NCBI RefSeq assembly: GCF_000378385.1
Contig: NZ_KB899659.1
Location: forward strand, 25,318-89,317
DNA from: Paenibacillus daejeonensis DSM 15491
Lineage (GTDB): Bacteria > Bacillota > Bacilli > Paenibacillales > Paenibacillaceae
Direction of reading: 5' to 3'
DNA: 64,000 nt
The notes beneath the pieces were generated by a model. That model was not told where the DNA came from, searched no databases, and saw nothing but the letters and a program-made list of their open reading frames with translations. The position numbers were made by a program, and so were the translations under genes. Below, in pieces: positions 8,883 through 18,002 of this stretch. Within the stretch, counting starts at the first letter, position 1. Each line of letters begins with the position of its first letter.

Positions 8883-9876
8883 TTAACTCCACCTCTCCTT
8901 CCTGATGCAGCCAACATCGCACTTGAACGCCTGGCCTCAGCAGCTTCATTTGGGGTGCTTCTGCCCGGCATTTGTCCCGGGCAACCGGGCAGCGGGGGTG
9001 AAACCGGCAGCCGCTTGGCATGTTGGACAATACGGGCACTGTACCGGGTATCGACTCCAGCTTCCTCCTGACCTCTTCGATCTTGGGCGTGCTGTTCATC
9101 AATCCCTTGGTATAGGGATGCTTGGGCGAACGGTAAATCTCGTAAACATCGCCCTCCTCGACGACCTGGCCAGCATACATGACGATTACGCGATCGGCCA
9201 TCTCCGCTACCACACCAAGGTCATGCGTGATGAGCATAATCGACGTGTTCAGATTATCCCGGAGCTCCTTCATAAGTTTCAGGATCTGCGCTTGGATCGT
9301 AACGTCGAGCGCAGTCGTCGGCTCATCCGCGATCAGCAGCTTGGAGCCACAGGAGATGGCGATAGCAATCATCACGCGTTGCCGCATTCCTCCGCTGAGT
9401 TCATGCGGATAGGCGTGGTACACTTGCTCAGGGCGTGGGATACCCACCTGGCGAAGCATCGCTATACTCTGCTCCTTGACCTCACGCTTGGACAATCGCT
9501 TGTGCCGGGTGAGCACTTCGGAGATCTGCAGTCCCACTGTAAGCAGAGGATTGAGCGAGGTTAGCGGCTCTTGGAAGATCATCGCCATATCCTTGCCTTG
9601 CAGCTTGCGGAGCTGACGCTTGGAGAGCTTGGTCAACTCCTGTTCTTCCAGCCAGATTTCGCCGCCGGCAATCTCTCCCGGCGCTTCAATCAGCCCCATG
9701 ATTGAGAAAGACGTTACACTCTTGCCGCAGCCAGACTCGCCGACGATGCCCAGAATCTCACCCGCATCCAGCCGGAAGGAGACATCATCTACTGACCTTA
9801 CAATGCCGTGCTCGGTTCGGAATTGCGTCTGCAAATGCCGGACCTCCAGCACCTTTTGCCGATTGATCACCGTCAT
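8845..9876 (-). CDS. Oligopeptide-type ABC transporter ATPase (OppD-like)
   Basis: A 343-residue ATPase with Walker A GESGCGKSV, signature SGGMRQR, Walker B LLIADEPTTALD and the C-terminal CRFHPRCPVARDKC module that typifies OppD/DppD. The ATG at 9876 sits immediately after GGGGGA, which is too close for a good ribosome site. The in-frame GTG two codons later (9870) has better spacing and may be the true start. It forms a heterodimer with the overlapping OppF-like gene. Confidence 0.92.
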   Translation of the reverse strand: MTVINRQKVLEVRHLQTQFRTEHGIVRSVDDVSFRLDAGEILGIVGESGCGKSVTSFSIMGLIEAPGEIAGGEIWLEEQELTKLSKRQLRKLQGKDMAMIFQEPLTSLNPLLTVGLQISEVLTRHKRLSKREVKEQSIAMLRQVGIPRPEQVYHAYPHELSGGMRQRVMIAIAISCGSKLLIADEPTTALDVTIQAQILKLMKELRDNLNTSIMLITHDLGVVAEMADRVIVMYAGQVVEEGDVYEIYRSPKHPYTKGLMNSTPKIEEVRRKLESIPGTVPVLSNMPSGCRFHPRCPVARDKCRAEAPQMKLLRPGVQVRCWLHQEGEVELNEEFKRRAAAGG

Positions 9877-9915
9877 TCCCCCATGTCGTCGATTATTGTC
9901 CTTCTATCGCATGTC

Positions 9916-10842
9916 TCAACGGCGCCCTTGGGCCTTGGGATCGAATACATCGCGCAGCCAATCTCCGAAGAACAGAATACCGAGCACTGTTACCGCAATA
10001 GCAACCCCAGGGAAGGTAGCGATCCACCAGGACGTGGCTATATAGTCCCTGCCTTCATTCAACATGTAGCCCCATGTAACGATTGGAGGCTGAATTCCAA
10101 GTCCGAGGAAGCTAAGTGAGGCCTCCAGTACGATATTGCCGCCGACACTAAGCGTGGAGACCACGATGCATGTGGAGATCAGATTGGGCAGAATATGCTT
10201 GCGCATAATCGTCCGGTCGCGTGTCCCGATGGAACGGGCGGCCCGGATGAACTCCCTCTCCTTCAAGCTCAGCACCTCGGCTCGAATTAACCGTGTATAG
10301 GCTATCCATCCCGTAATCCCCAGGACGACAATTAGCGTAGGCACGCTGGTACCGAAGACACCGACGATGACCAACATGAACAAGATATTGGGAATCGCCA
10401 TATTGGCATCGACGACGCGCATCACAATGGCATCAAACCACCCGCCGCCATAATAACCACACACAACGCCCAGCGTGATTCCGATTACCGCAGAAATAAT
10501 GACGGAAGCGCCGCTGACGAGCAGTGTAATCTGAGACCCGTAAATGATCCGGCTGAGAATATCCCGTCCCAGATGATCAGTGCCCAGGATATGGGCCATC
10601 GAACCGCCGTCTGACCAGAACGGTGGCACTAGACGATTACGGGCATTCAACAGGGTGGGATCATAAGGGGCGAGCAGGACGGAGAGCAGCGCTGTTAGTG
10701 CGACCAACACCAGGATGACAAAGCCGAAGGTGCCTGTCTTGCTGCGGAGCAGCAGCCGCATCCAACGGGTGATCGGATGGATGGTCCGTGCCACCTCATA
10801 GCTCATTTCCGGCTTAAGTGCCTCGGTATGTGAATGCACCAC
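9916..10842 (-). CDS. Opp/Dpp-type ABC transporter permease (DppC-like)
   Basis: A 308-residue inner-membrane permease with an N-terminal OppC-type segment, then HILGTDHLGRDILSRIIYGSQ, and the EAA coupling loop EFIRAARSIGTRDRTIMRKHILPN that contacts the ATPases. The start is GTG with AGGAGGGG upstream, 14 bases after the DppB-like stop. It is the second permease of the operon. Confidence 0.92.
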   Translation of the reverse strand: MVHSHTEALKPEMSYEVARTIHPITRWMRLLLRSKTGTFGFVILVLVALTALLSVLLAPYDPTLLNARNRLVPPFWSDGGSMAHILGTDHLGRDILSRIIYGSQITLLVSGASVIISAVIGITLGVVCGYYGGGWFDAIVMRVVDANMAIPNILFMLVIVGVFGTSVPTLIVVLGITGWIAYTRLIRAEVLSLKEREFIRAARSIGTRDRTIMRKHILPNLISTCIVVSTLSVGGNIVLEASLSFLGLGIQPPIVTWGYMLNEGRDYIATSWWIATFPGVAIAVTVLGILFFGDWLRDVFDPKAQGRR

Positions 10843-10856
10843 TGACCCCTCCTCTC

Positions 10857-11774
10857 CTATTCGTATTTGATTCTTGGGTCGATGAGACGATAAGCCACGT
10901 CTGCGATAAAGTTGAGCAGAATGATCGCAAATGCACTGACGAAGACCACTGCTTGAACAACGGCCATATCACGCAGACTGATGGCTTTGACGAGCAGCTG
11001 GCCCATGCCTGGCCAAGCAAATACGGTCTCCGTAATGATTGCGCCGCTGACGATAACCGAGGCCTGCATCGCTGTAATGGTGATAACAGGAGCGAGACAA
11101 TTGCGGAAGGCATGCCGATACGTAATTAAGGATCGGGACATCCCTTTGCTCTTGGCCGTCCGGATGTAGTCCTGTCCAAGAACTTCCAGCATGCTGGAGC
11201 GGATCAGACGTGTCAGCTCTGCAGCCGTTCCCGTTGCCAGCGTGAAGGCTGGAAGAATCAGATGCATCACCGTCCCGCTGCCAGACACAGGGAACAGCTG
11301 GAATGTGACGGAGAAGATCAGAATGAGCATAATGGCGAGCCAAAAATTCGGAATCGCCTTGCCAATGACGGAAGCGCCCGAAATCAGCAGGTCCCATGCC
11401 GTATTTTGACGAGTTGCCGACAGAATACCGAGCGGGATGGCAATGATAATGGCAATCAGCATCGCAAGCGAACCAAGCAGCAGTGTGTTGGGCAGCTTCT
11501 CCAGCACGATCTGAAGTGCATCCTGCTTATAAGAGAACGATGTGCCGAAATCACCTTGCAGCAGACCCTGCATATACAAGCCATACTGGACAAAGAAAGG
11601 CTCGTTCAGGCCCAGAGACTCGCGTAACTCCTCGATTTGCTGTGGAGTAGCATTGTCCGAGATCATCAGTGCCACGGGATCGCCAGCGATGAAGATCAGG
11701 AAGAAGACAAGAAAAGAAATGATAAACAAGACGGGGATGACCTGCAGCACATATTTGAGAAGATAGCTTTTCAT
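10857..11774 (-). CDS. Opp/Dpp-type ABC transporter permease (DppB-like)
   Basis: A 305-residue permease with the N-terminal YLLKYVLQVIPVLFIISFLVF membrane segment usual in DppB/OppB, about six membrane spans, and the EAA loop DYIRTAKSKGMSRSLITYRHAFRN. It has a strong AGGAGG ribosome site. It is the first transporter gene after the flavin monooxygenase, with 43 bases between them, so the two are likely cotranscribed. Confidence 0.92.
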   Translation of the reverse strand: MKSYLLKYVLQVIPVLFIISFLVFFLIFIAGDPVALMISDNATPQQIEELRESLGLNEPFFVQYGLYMQGLLQGDFGTSFSYKQDALQIVLEKLPNTLLLGSLAMLIAIIIAIPLGILSATRQNTAWDLLISGASVIGKAIPNFWLAIMLILIFSVTFQLFPVSGSGTVMHLILPAFTLATGTAAELTRLIRSSMLEVLGQDYIRTAKSKGMSRSLITYRHAFRNCLAPVITITAMQASVIVSGAIITETVFAWPGMGQLLVKAISLRDMAVVQAVVFVSAFAIILLNFIADVAYRLIDPRIKYE

Positions 11775-11817
11775 TGGTGGCCTCCTCCCCTTTCTTCAGT
11801 TGGCTGTCAAGGCTTGG

Positions 11818-13170
11818 TTACGCATTTTTGGCTGGCTTAGCCATCGAGGCATAACGATTCTCCGGACGATTGAGTCCCAGATGATCCCGCAGTGTGGTCC
11901 CCGTGTATTCTGTGCGGAACAGTCCTCTGCGCCGCAATTCAGGCAGAATATGCTCCGAAAAGGACGTCAGATCGGCAGGCAGGTGAGGCGCTAGCAGGTT
12001 AAAGCCGTCGCAGCCTCCCTGTGTAAACCACTCTTCCATATGATCCACAATTTGCTCCGGCGTCCCTGCGAATGTATCATGTCCCCGTCCGAAGGCAATC
12101 CAATGGGTCAGCTCACGAATCGTCAGATTTTCGCGTTTGGCCAGGTCAACATAGACTTGAAACCGACTTTTGCCGCCGTTGATCTGTTCTACCGGTGGAA
12201 GCTCCGGCAGAGGTCCGTCAAGCGGATAGGTGAATAGATCCAAATTCATGGATTGCGATAATTGGTGGAGACCGTACTCGGGAACGAGGTATTCATTTAA
12301 CTCTTGCTGCTTCTCCTTGGCTTCCGATTCTGTCAGACCGACGATGGGGGCCAAGCCTGGCAGAATACACAGCTGATCAGGAGTTCTTCCGTACTTGAGC
12401 AGACGTCCTTTGACATCGGAGTAGAACTCCTGCGCGTCCTTCAGGTTATTCTGCGCCGTATAGATGGCTTCAGCGAAGCGCCCGGCAAATTCCCTGCCAT
12501 CCTTGGATGAACCGGCCTGCACGAGAACCGGATACCCTTGCGGTGGCCGGGGGATATCGATTGGACCGCGGACTTTGAAATGTTTGCCTGTGTAGTTGAG
12601 GGCATGAATCTTGCTCTCATCGACGAACCTTCCTCCTGGGCGGTCTGCAATTAACGCATCGTCCTCCCAGCAATCCCATAGCCCTGTCGTCACTTCCAGG
12701 AATTCATGGGCTCTCTCATAACGCTGGCTGTGTTCAAGATGTACATCTCTGGCAAAATTGTGTGCGGACTTCTCGTTGCCCGTTGTGACGATATTCCATC
12801 CCGCGCGGCCACGACTCACGTGGTCAAGCGAGGCAAACTGGCGTGCAATATTATAGGGTTCACTGTAGGTGGTAGATGCGGTGCCGATGACGCCAATATG
12901 CTTGGTCACTGCAGCAATTGAGGCAAGCAAGGTGAAGGGTTCGAAGAAATTGTTGAAGGGGCCGTACTTAATATTGGAGTTAATTGCCAATCCATCGGCA
13001 ATAAAGATGGAATCAAATTTTGCTGCTTCCGCCTGTTGCGATAACCGCTGATAGTATGCAATATCCAACATGTTTTGGGGATTCGTGTTGGGATGCCTCC
13101 ATGCTGCCTCATGATGTCCAATTCCCTGAATAAACAGGTTCAAGTGCATTTGCCTCGGTGCTTTACTCAT
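11818..13170 (-). CDS. NtaA/SnaA/DszA-family FMN-dependent monooxygenase
   Basis: A 450-residue luciferase-like TIM-barrel monooxygenase. Members (nitrilotriacetate monooxygenase A, pristinamycin SnaA, DszA, Bacillus YxeK/YtnJ) use reduced FMN from a separate reductase to oxidise C-N or C-S bonds. Family marks include HHEAAWRHPN, FIADGLA, GTASTTYSEPYNIARQFASLDHVSRGRAGWN and PVLVQAGSSKDGREFA. No flavin reductase is encoded nearby, so a general cellular one would have to supply FMNH2. It is the first gene of the operon behind a clear promoter and probably attacks the compound imported by the neighbouring transporters. Confidence 0.9.
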   Translation of the reverse strand: MSKAPRQMHLNLFIQGIGHHEAAWRHPNTNPQNMLDIAYYQRLSQQAEAAKFDSIFIADGLAINSNIKYGPFNNFFEPFTLLASIAAVTKHIGVIGTASTTYSEPYNIARQFASLDHVSRGRAGWNIVTTGNEKSAHNFARDVHLEHSQRYERAHEFLEVTTGLWDCWEDDALIADRPGGRFVDESKIHALNYTGKHFKVRGPIDIPRPPQGYPVLVQAGSSKDGREFAGRFAEAIYTAQNNLKDAQEFYSDVKGRLLKYGRTPDQLCILPGLAPIVGLTESEAKEKQQELNEYLVPEYGLHQLSQSMNLDLFTYPLDGPLPELPPVEQINGGKSRFQVYVDLAKRENLTIRELTHWIAFGRGHDTFAGTPEQIVDHMEEWFTQGGCDGFNLLAPHLPADLTSFSEHILPELRRRGLFRTEYTGTTLRDHLGLNRPENRYASMAKPAKNA

Positions 13171-13245
13171 CCTTCTATCACCCTTTCTGAATTCATACCA
13201 TCATCCACTCTTTGACCTGCTCATCGATGATGAGGAGGTGAGTAA

Positions 13246-13274
13246 ATCTTATCACGGTGTTATATATGGGTCAA
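13246..13274 (-). promoter_or_regulatory. SigA-type promoter of the monooxygenase operon
   Basis: On the minus strand TTGACC (13274-13269) and TAAGAT (13251-13246) are separated by exactly 17 bases, about 75 bases upstream of the monooxygenase start. The surrounding 100 bases are very AT-rich. Confidence 0.75.
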
Positions 13275-13286
13275 TATAATTAACAC
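13257..13286. promoter_or_regulatory. Candidate operator over the -35 box
   Basis: The arms GTGTTATATA (13257-13266) and TATAATTAACAC (13275-13286) form an inverted repeat around the -35 hexamer. The adjacent FCD-family regulator is the obvious candidate to bind it. A second, looser TTAACATA/TATGTT pair lies at 13323-13348. Confidence 0.5.
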
Positions 13287-13376
13287 TTATTCTTCAAATT
13301 ATTTATTGTAAACGATATCAAATTAACATATACATGACTAACTATGTTGTTAATGTGTGATATATTGCGTGTTCAC

Positions 13377-13405
13377 GTCAAAAAACCGGCCATCCGTGGC
13401 CGGTC
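13377..13405 (-). terminator. Rho-independent terminator of the FCD regulator gene
   Basis: On the minus strand GACCGGCCA and TGGCCGGT pair around CGGA and are followed by a T run. The position, just past the regulator stop, shows the regulator is transcribed separately from the monooxygenase operon. Confidence 0.85.
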
Positions 13406-13423
13406 ATTGTCATATTTGAAGCG

Positions 13424-14251
13424 TTATCCTATTATGAGTGGACTTACCTTGTCATCCGCTTCCACCGTTTGGTTAGACTCGCTAGCGATTTGTTGATTCA
13501 CATCGTCAATAACGACTTGCATATGCATCTTCATCAATCGTTCCGCTTCGTCCGCATCCGCTTGCATGATGGCTTCGACGATGCTTCGGTGTTGGTGGGC
13601 ATATCCCGCTCCCCTTTTACGGGTGATCAACTCGTGAATCTGTGACTCCAGCCTCCATTGTTCAAAGAAAAGAATGTCCAGTGCGGCAATCAGGAACTTG
13701 TTCCCCGATGCCTTGGCCAGCGTGGCATGAAAATCCAGTGCTGCTCTGGAAGGATCTGCGCGCTCAGTCACACATTGTTCATGACATTCCAAATGTTCTT
13801 TCAATGCAGCCAGCGCGGCATGGTCCGCACGTTCGGCAGCTAGTCTTGATGTTTCGCACTCCAGCGCTTTTCTTGCATGCAGCACATCGAGCAGCTCCTG
13901 CAGGTTTTCAGGTTGTGCGGCATGGATCAAGTTCTTTTGCAGTCGTTCTCGCTCCAGCCGGTTCGTCTGTTCTTCAACATAGCTGATGCCGTCCTCGGTG
14001 ATGACTCTTCCTTGGGCACCGACTAGTCTCGTGTAGCCTTTGGCGTCCGTATCTTTCAAAATACGTCCGATCGTAGCCGTGCTTACCGCAACATTTTTTT
14101 CGTCCAGTACGACTTTGAGCACCCAGGAGCCGACGGGCTCGAGGTTTTTGAGCAGATATTGTAGCAGCAAGTATTCGATGGTTTCGACACGTGTTGAAAA
14201 AAAATGACTCATTTCCGAAATGGATGCCTCGACTTGCTTCTCCATATCCAT
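13424..14251 (-). CDS. FCD-domain transcriptional regulator with unusual winged helix
   Basis: A 275-residue one-component regulator. The C-terminal FCD ligand domain (about 100-245) keeps metal-binding marks: LDFHATLAKASGN (Asp/His) and HQHRSIVEAI...MKMHM. The N-terminal DNA-binding part (about 35-85) is not the standard GntR fold; GSWVLKVVLDEKNVAVSTATIGRIL followed by GYTRLVGAQGRVITEDG resembles the HTH_12/NrpR-type winged helix. FCD proteins usually bind small carboxylates and act as repressors. It lies directly upstream of the monooxygenase operon and likely controls it. Confidence 0.8.
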   Translation of the reverse strand: MDMEKQVEASISEMSHFFSTRVETIEYLLLQYLLKNLEPVGSWVLKVVLDEKNVAVSTATIGRILKDTDAKGYTRLVGAQGRVITEDGISYVEEQTNRLERERLQKNLIHAAQPENLQELLDVLHARKALECETSRLAAERADHAALAALKEHLECHEQCVTERADPSRAALDFHATLAKASGNKFLIAALDILFFEQWRLESQIHELITRKRGAGYAHQHRSIVEAIMQADADEAERLMKMHMQVVIDDVNQQIASESNQTVEADDKVSPLIIG

Positions 14252-14333
14252 TTCTCCTCTCTTGTTGCCGTTCAGGATTGATTTTATTATAAATCCCCCT
14301 CTACTTCAACTTAATAAAGAACTCTAGCGCTCC

Positions 14334-14518
14334 TTAAAGACAAAAATACAGTTAATAGCCGACGCTACTAGCTAGAGGACAACTTTAAAGTCAAAAGTAC
14401 AACTAATTAGCTGATAAATTCTAAAATCTGGATATTTCAGTTAGATTAACTGCATTTTTGTCGTTACAAGCCGGATTGTCAGCCATGAGGCTAAATTTAA
14501 TTGTACTTTTGTCGTTAG
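14334..14518 (+). repeat. AT-rich nested inverted repeat, family 2 copy 1
   Basis: This is the gene-free gap between the FCD regulator and the GHL6-like gene. It contains two forward units ending in ACA(A/G)(C/T)TAAT and two inverted units of the type TTAATTGTACTTTTGTCGTTA, giving a nested hairpin layout. A related copy in the same orientation lies at 56000-56188; the 23 bases from about 14388 are identical in both. Confidence 0.75.
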
Positions 14519-14677
14519 CGCAGAAGGGTACTCAGCTACAAACAAAGCTACTCGTTCTCCGCCCGGCATAACACCCACCATGCAGCTAGAGCACAATTCT
14601 TTCGCAGCTTGCTTATAGACAACAATAGCAGTCCACGGATGCCAATGGCTTCCCAAGGGGGCTGCTCTCTTGTGCTT

Positions 14678-16735
14678 CTATTCTCTTCCGTAATCCAGAA
14701 CCACTGTCTCAAACAGCTCCACCTTCGGCACAGTAAAAGACAATGGGCCCTCACCCTTGCCCTCGCCAGAGTAAGTGAATTCGAGGTCCTGTTGGCCGCG
14801 CAGCGTATGCACCCGCAAGGGCTTGCGGTTCGTGGTCAACGTACAGCTCACCTCGTGTATAGGGATTGGCGCATGAAAGGCTGTGCCCAACTGACCGCTA
14901 TGGTTGACCAGATGAACAAGCTCCCGGCTCTCGTCCCTGCTGCGGTAGGCGGCGAGTTCAATCAGGGGCGAGGTCGTTGTCTTTACGCTACGACTAACGT
15001 CTAATACATCGCGAAGGACAGCCTCCAGCAGCATGGCATGTCCATGATTGCTTAACCGTTCGTAATGCTGGCCGATACCCCATGGCATCAGAACCGTGCG
15101 ACCTTGACCATACGCTTGCCGAATGATACCTGGAACGTCGCTAATCTCGGTATAATAGCACTTCTCCGGCGGGCCAAACATGCATTCGTCGATCAATCCC
15201 AAATACGTCTCACTCTCCGGCTTGGTCTCGCATATGAGCAGTTCCCCAAGGAGATACACAAGATTGACGTCTTCAAAGCCGCGGAGCACTGCACGATCCT
15301 GATCTTGGAGCGCAAAATAATCGCCTTGTCTTGGTGTGCGGTGTTCCAGGATTCGGCCCGCGCCGAGACTCTCAAGCTGCACCTGTCTCAACGGGCTACC
15401 CTTCTCATCGCATGTTGCGGATGCGCCCGATGCGAGCAGCTTGCCGCCCTGGTGTACATAAGCATCCAGCGTAGCTCGCATCTGCTCTGACACATTACGA
15501 ACATCCGGCAAGATGACAGCTTGGTACCTGCGAAGCCGTTCAAGTATATGGTCCTGATTCAGCACATCATCACGAATGACATCGAATAACACATGACTCT
15601 CTGACAACATACGGAACAGACCACGGAATTCCCGTTCACTGCCATGCATGTAGCTAAGATACGGATCGATCAGTGCGATATCTGCGATAGAAACTAGGTC
15701 GCTGTAGTAATGTTCATGGTCTGCGTGGTATCGGAAGATATCCTTGACGATATCCATCACCAGCCGGTCATCCTGATTCATGAGCGTGCCGATGACATAA
15801 TAGTCGAGCCATCCGCCCTGCACGAGATCTTCAGCTAGTCTAAGCGCAGTAAAGTGAGGAGATACGGCTGTATGGCGCATGGCAAAATCCACGAAATGTA
15901 CCGCAGAGTTGCTAACGGCCATACCCGGCCAGGAGCCTAAAACCACCTTTACATTGCGGCTGGATAAATAATTGAACTCCGGAAGCTGTCTGTGAATTCC
16001 CGTGTTCGATTCTTTCCTGAAAATATCCGTGCCTTCCGCGGTGTAATTGCAAATGGCGATCTCCTGGCGAATACCCTTCACGGCTGCGGAACGGCGGTAG
16101 AATAGCTCAGCCACCGTCTTCTCTTGAAATTGCACATAATCCCGGTAGATGGGATCGGCAGCGTCCTTCTTCTTGGGCAGCGTGGGATGACCATACATCT
16201 GCTCGAACCTCAAGCGGCAATTGTCACATTGGCAGATTCCATGGTGATTATAACTATAATCCTCCACAACATAGCCATGCATATTAATGAAAACGCCATC
16301 AATTAAATAGTTGCTGGCACATTCCTTCAGGATTTCAATGGACTTCTCCTGCTGATAGAGGCCATTGATACAAGTATGCACCTGGCCATTATAATTGACG
16401 ATCTGCCCCTGCGTGCTTTTGTACAGCCACTGGGGGTTGTTAAGGGCAATCTCCTCATTCAGACGACTAAAATCAAAGCGAGCAATGAGGCGAATGCCAG
16501 CTGCATGCGCCCTGCCAAGGATCTCACCTAGAAAATCGTTTTTGAGATAAGGGTTTTTATAATGAAAGGATAGCTTGGTATCATAATTCGCTGCGATGCC
16601 GCCAGCGTTGAAGAGCAGCACATTGCCACTGTAAGCCTGGATACTGTCAATGAATTCGTCGGGGTCCAGCTGGGCATCAATTTCTCGAAGATTGGTCTGA
16701 ATCAGTCGCATCGGTTGCGTCGTCCACCACGTCAT
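14678..16735 (-). CDS. GHL6-type glycoside hydrolase-like protein
   Basis: A 685-residue protein resembling hypothetical glycosyl hydrolase family GHL6, a TIM-barrel followed by a beta-galactosidase trimerisation-like domain. The barrel shows LLFNAGGIAANYDTKL, HAAGIRLIARFDFSR and a CQCDNCRLRF cysteine patch (about 170-180), all seen in this group. A middle region with VILPDVRNVSEQMRATLDAYVHQGGKLLASG resembles the class-I amidotransferase-like trimerisation fold. No signal peptide is present, so it probably works in the cytoplasm on an imported oligosaccharide. The start has GAGGAG eight bases upstream. Enzyme activity is not established for the family. Confidence 0.75.
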   Translation of the reverse strand: MTWWTTQPMRLIQTNLREIDAQLDPDEFIDSIQAYSGNVLLFNAGGIAANYDTKLSFHYKNPYLKNDFLGEILGRAHAAGIRLIARFDFSRLNEEIALNNPQWLYKSTQGQIVNYNGQVHTCINGLYQQEKSIEILKECASNYLIDGVFINMHGYVVEDYSYNHHGICQCDNCRLRFEQMYGHPTLPKKKDAADPIYRDYVQFQEKTVAELFYRRSAAVKGIRQEIAICNYTAEGTDIFRKESNTGIHRQLPEFNYLSSRNVKVVLGSWPGMAVSNSAVHFVDFAMRHTAVSPHFTALRLAEDLVQGGWLDYYVIGTLMNQDDRLVMDIVKDIFRYHADHEHYYSDLVSIADIALIDPYLSYMHGSEREFRGLFRMLSESHVLFDVIRDDVLNQDHILERLRRYQAVILPDVRNVSEQMRATLDAYVHQGGKLLASGASATCDEKGSPLRQVQLESLGAGRILEHRTPRQGDYFALQDQDRAVLRGFEDVNLVYLLGELLICETKPESETYLGLIDECMFGPPEKCYYTEISDVPGIIRQAYGQGRTVLMPWGIGQHYERLSNHGHAMLLEAVLRDVLDVSRSVKTTTSPLIELAAYRSRDESRELVHLVNHSGQLGTAFHAPIPIHEVSCTLTTNRKPLRVHTLRGQQDLEFTYSGEGKGEGPLSFTVPKVELFETVVLDYGRE

Positions 16736-16765
16736 ATGTCACTCTCCTCACTTATTAGGTTGGGT

Positions 16766-17440
16766 TCAGCCCCAGAACATCGCAGCCACGGAGATCAGAA
16801 TGCCTGTCAGACCCATGGCCAGACTGCTATACGCGCCTTGCCGCTCGGAGTCTCGCAGGACCTTGGCTGTGCCGATCCCATGCGCGGCTGTCCCCATGGC
16901 AATGCCAATCGCCAGGTCCGTGTGCACGCCAATTTTTCTTAGACACCACGTCCCTACCATACTGCCGAACAAGCCAGTCAATACCGTCAGCACGGCCCCC
17001 AGCTCGGGAATGCCTCCCAAGCGAGCGACAATTTCAATGGAAATGGGAGCGGTTGCCGATTTGGGCAGTACGGTGAACAGCAGCTCATCGGACCCGCCAA
17101 ATGCTCGGATCAAGAATGCATTGGACGCAAACCCAACGGCCACTCCAACGGTGATGCCTGTCGTGATCGGCAGCAGCTGATTGCGAATCAGCTCCCAATG
17201 CTTGTGCAGAGGAACGGCCAGTGCGACGGTCGCCGGTCCGAGCAGGAAGGTAATCCATTCGCCACCAGCCATATAATCATCATAAGGAATGTCCAGCAGC
17301 AATAAGATGGCGATGATGAGAACTGAGCAAGTGAACAGCGGATGAAGCCAGCGCAGCCTGCGGTTTGCTGTGATTGACAGCATATAAATGCCTACGGTCA
17401 ACGCCACTCCAAAAACAGGAGCCATCCACCATTCATCCAT
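16766..17440 (-). CDS. LrgB/CidB-family membrane protein
   Basis: A 224-residue integral membrane protein of the LrgB family, with SATAPISIEIVARLGG and HGIGTAKVLRDSERQGAYSSLAMGL as family signatures. LrgA/LrgB pairs act in holin-like control of murein hydrolase export or in overflow metabolite uptake such as pyruvate. It overlaps lrgA by eight bases, so the pair is translationally coupled, and ends 31 bases before the GHL6-like gene, which may be cotranscribed. Confidence 0.9.
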   Translation of the reverse strand: MDEWWMAPVFGVALTVGIYMLSITANRRLRWLHPLFTCSVLIIAILLLLDIPYDDYMAGGEWITFLLGPATVALAVPLHKHWELIRNQLLPITTGITVGVAVGFASNAFLIRAFGGSDELLFTVLPKSATAPISIEIVARLGGIPELGAVLTVLTGLFGSMVGTWCLRKIGVHTDLAIGIAMGTAAHGIGTAKVLRDSERQGAYSSLAMGLTGILISVAAMFWG

Positions 17441-17792
17441 GAGATTCCTTCTCCTTGCCTTTTCTTCTCTCGATTAAGAATGCGGAGCCGCCGCCCGCCA
17501 GTAACACCATCAAGGTTCCCGCAATCACAACAGAACTGATGGCTAACGGATGAGCCAGCATGATGTCGGCATACACCATGGTGCCCACAACAATTGGCGC
17601 AAAGAACAGCATCATATGGGATAGTAGGAACTGTGCAGTATCCTGTAGCCATTCTAGCTTGACCCAGCCGAGCCGGAGCCCGGCCAGAAGCATCACCATA
17701 CCAATGACGTTGCCGGGCAGCGGAACACCAAGCACATGCTCTATCCCTTCTCCTGCCAGCAAGAAGCCCATCAACCATGCAAATCCTAGCAT
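17433..17792 (-). CDS. LrgA/CidA-family holin-like protein
   Basis: A 119-residue membrane protein with four predicted spans. The core LLAGEGIEHVLGVPLPGNVIGMVML and the segment HMMLFFAPIVVGTMVYADIM are typical of CidA/LrgA. The start is preceded by GGGAGGAGG. The charged C-terminus (ERRKGKEKE) is cytoplasmic. It forms the first gene of an LrgAB-like pair. No LytSR-type regulator is adjacent. Confidence 0.88.
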   Translation of the reverse strand: MLGFAWLMGFLLAGEGIEHVLGVPLPGNVIGMVMLLAGLRLGWVKLEWLQDTAQFLLSHMMLFFAPIVVGTMVYADIMLAHPLAISSVVIAGTLMVLLAGGGSAFLIERRKGKEKESHG

Positions 17793-17876
17793 GTCTGGCC
17801 TCCTCCCTGTAACTTCCGATCACATGCAACGTTTTTACTATAGCATTTCTTTCCATCAGGTGTCCAAGTCAGAGCT

Positions 17877-17915
17877 GCCAAAAAGCCGGCTCGCACACTT
17901 CGCGAACCGGCCTAT
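17877..17915 (-). terminator. Rho-independent terminator after phzF-like gene
   Basis: On the minus strand GCCGGTTCGC and GCGAGCCGGC form a stem with a 7-base loop, followed by TTTTT. It sits about 90 bases after the PhzF-like stop and insulates the lrgAB genes. Confidence 0.8.
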
Positions 17916-18002
17916 ACACTACTATTCCAACCCAAAACATATCAGGCCGCAATTGACCTAACGTGCGCCGACAACCTGGTGTGGCACATATAATGTATTG
18001 AA

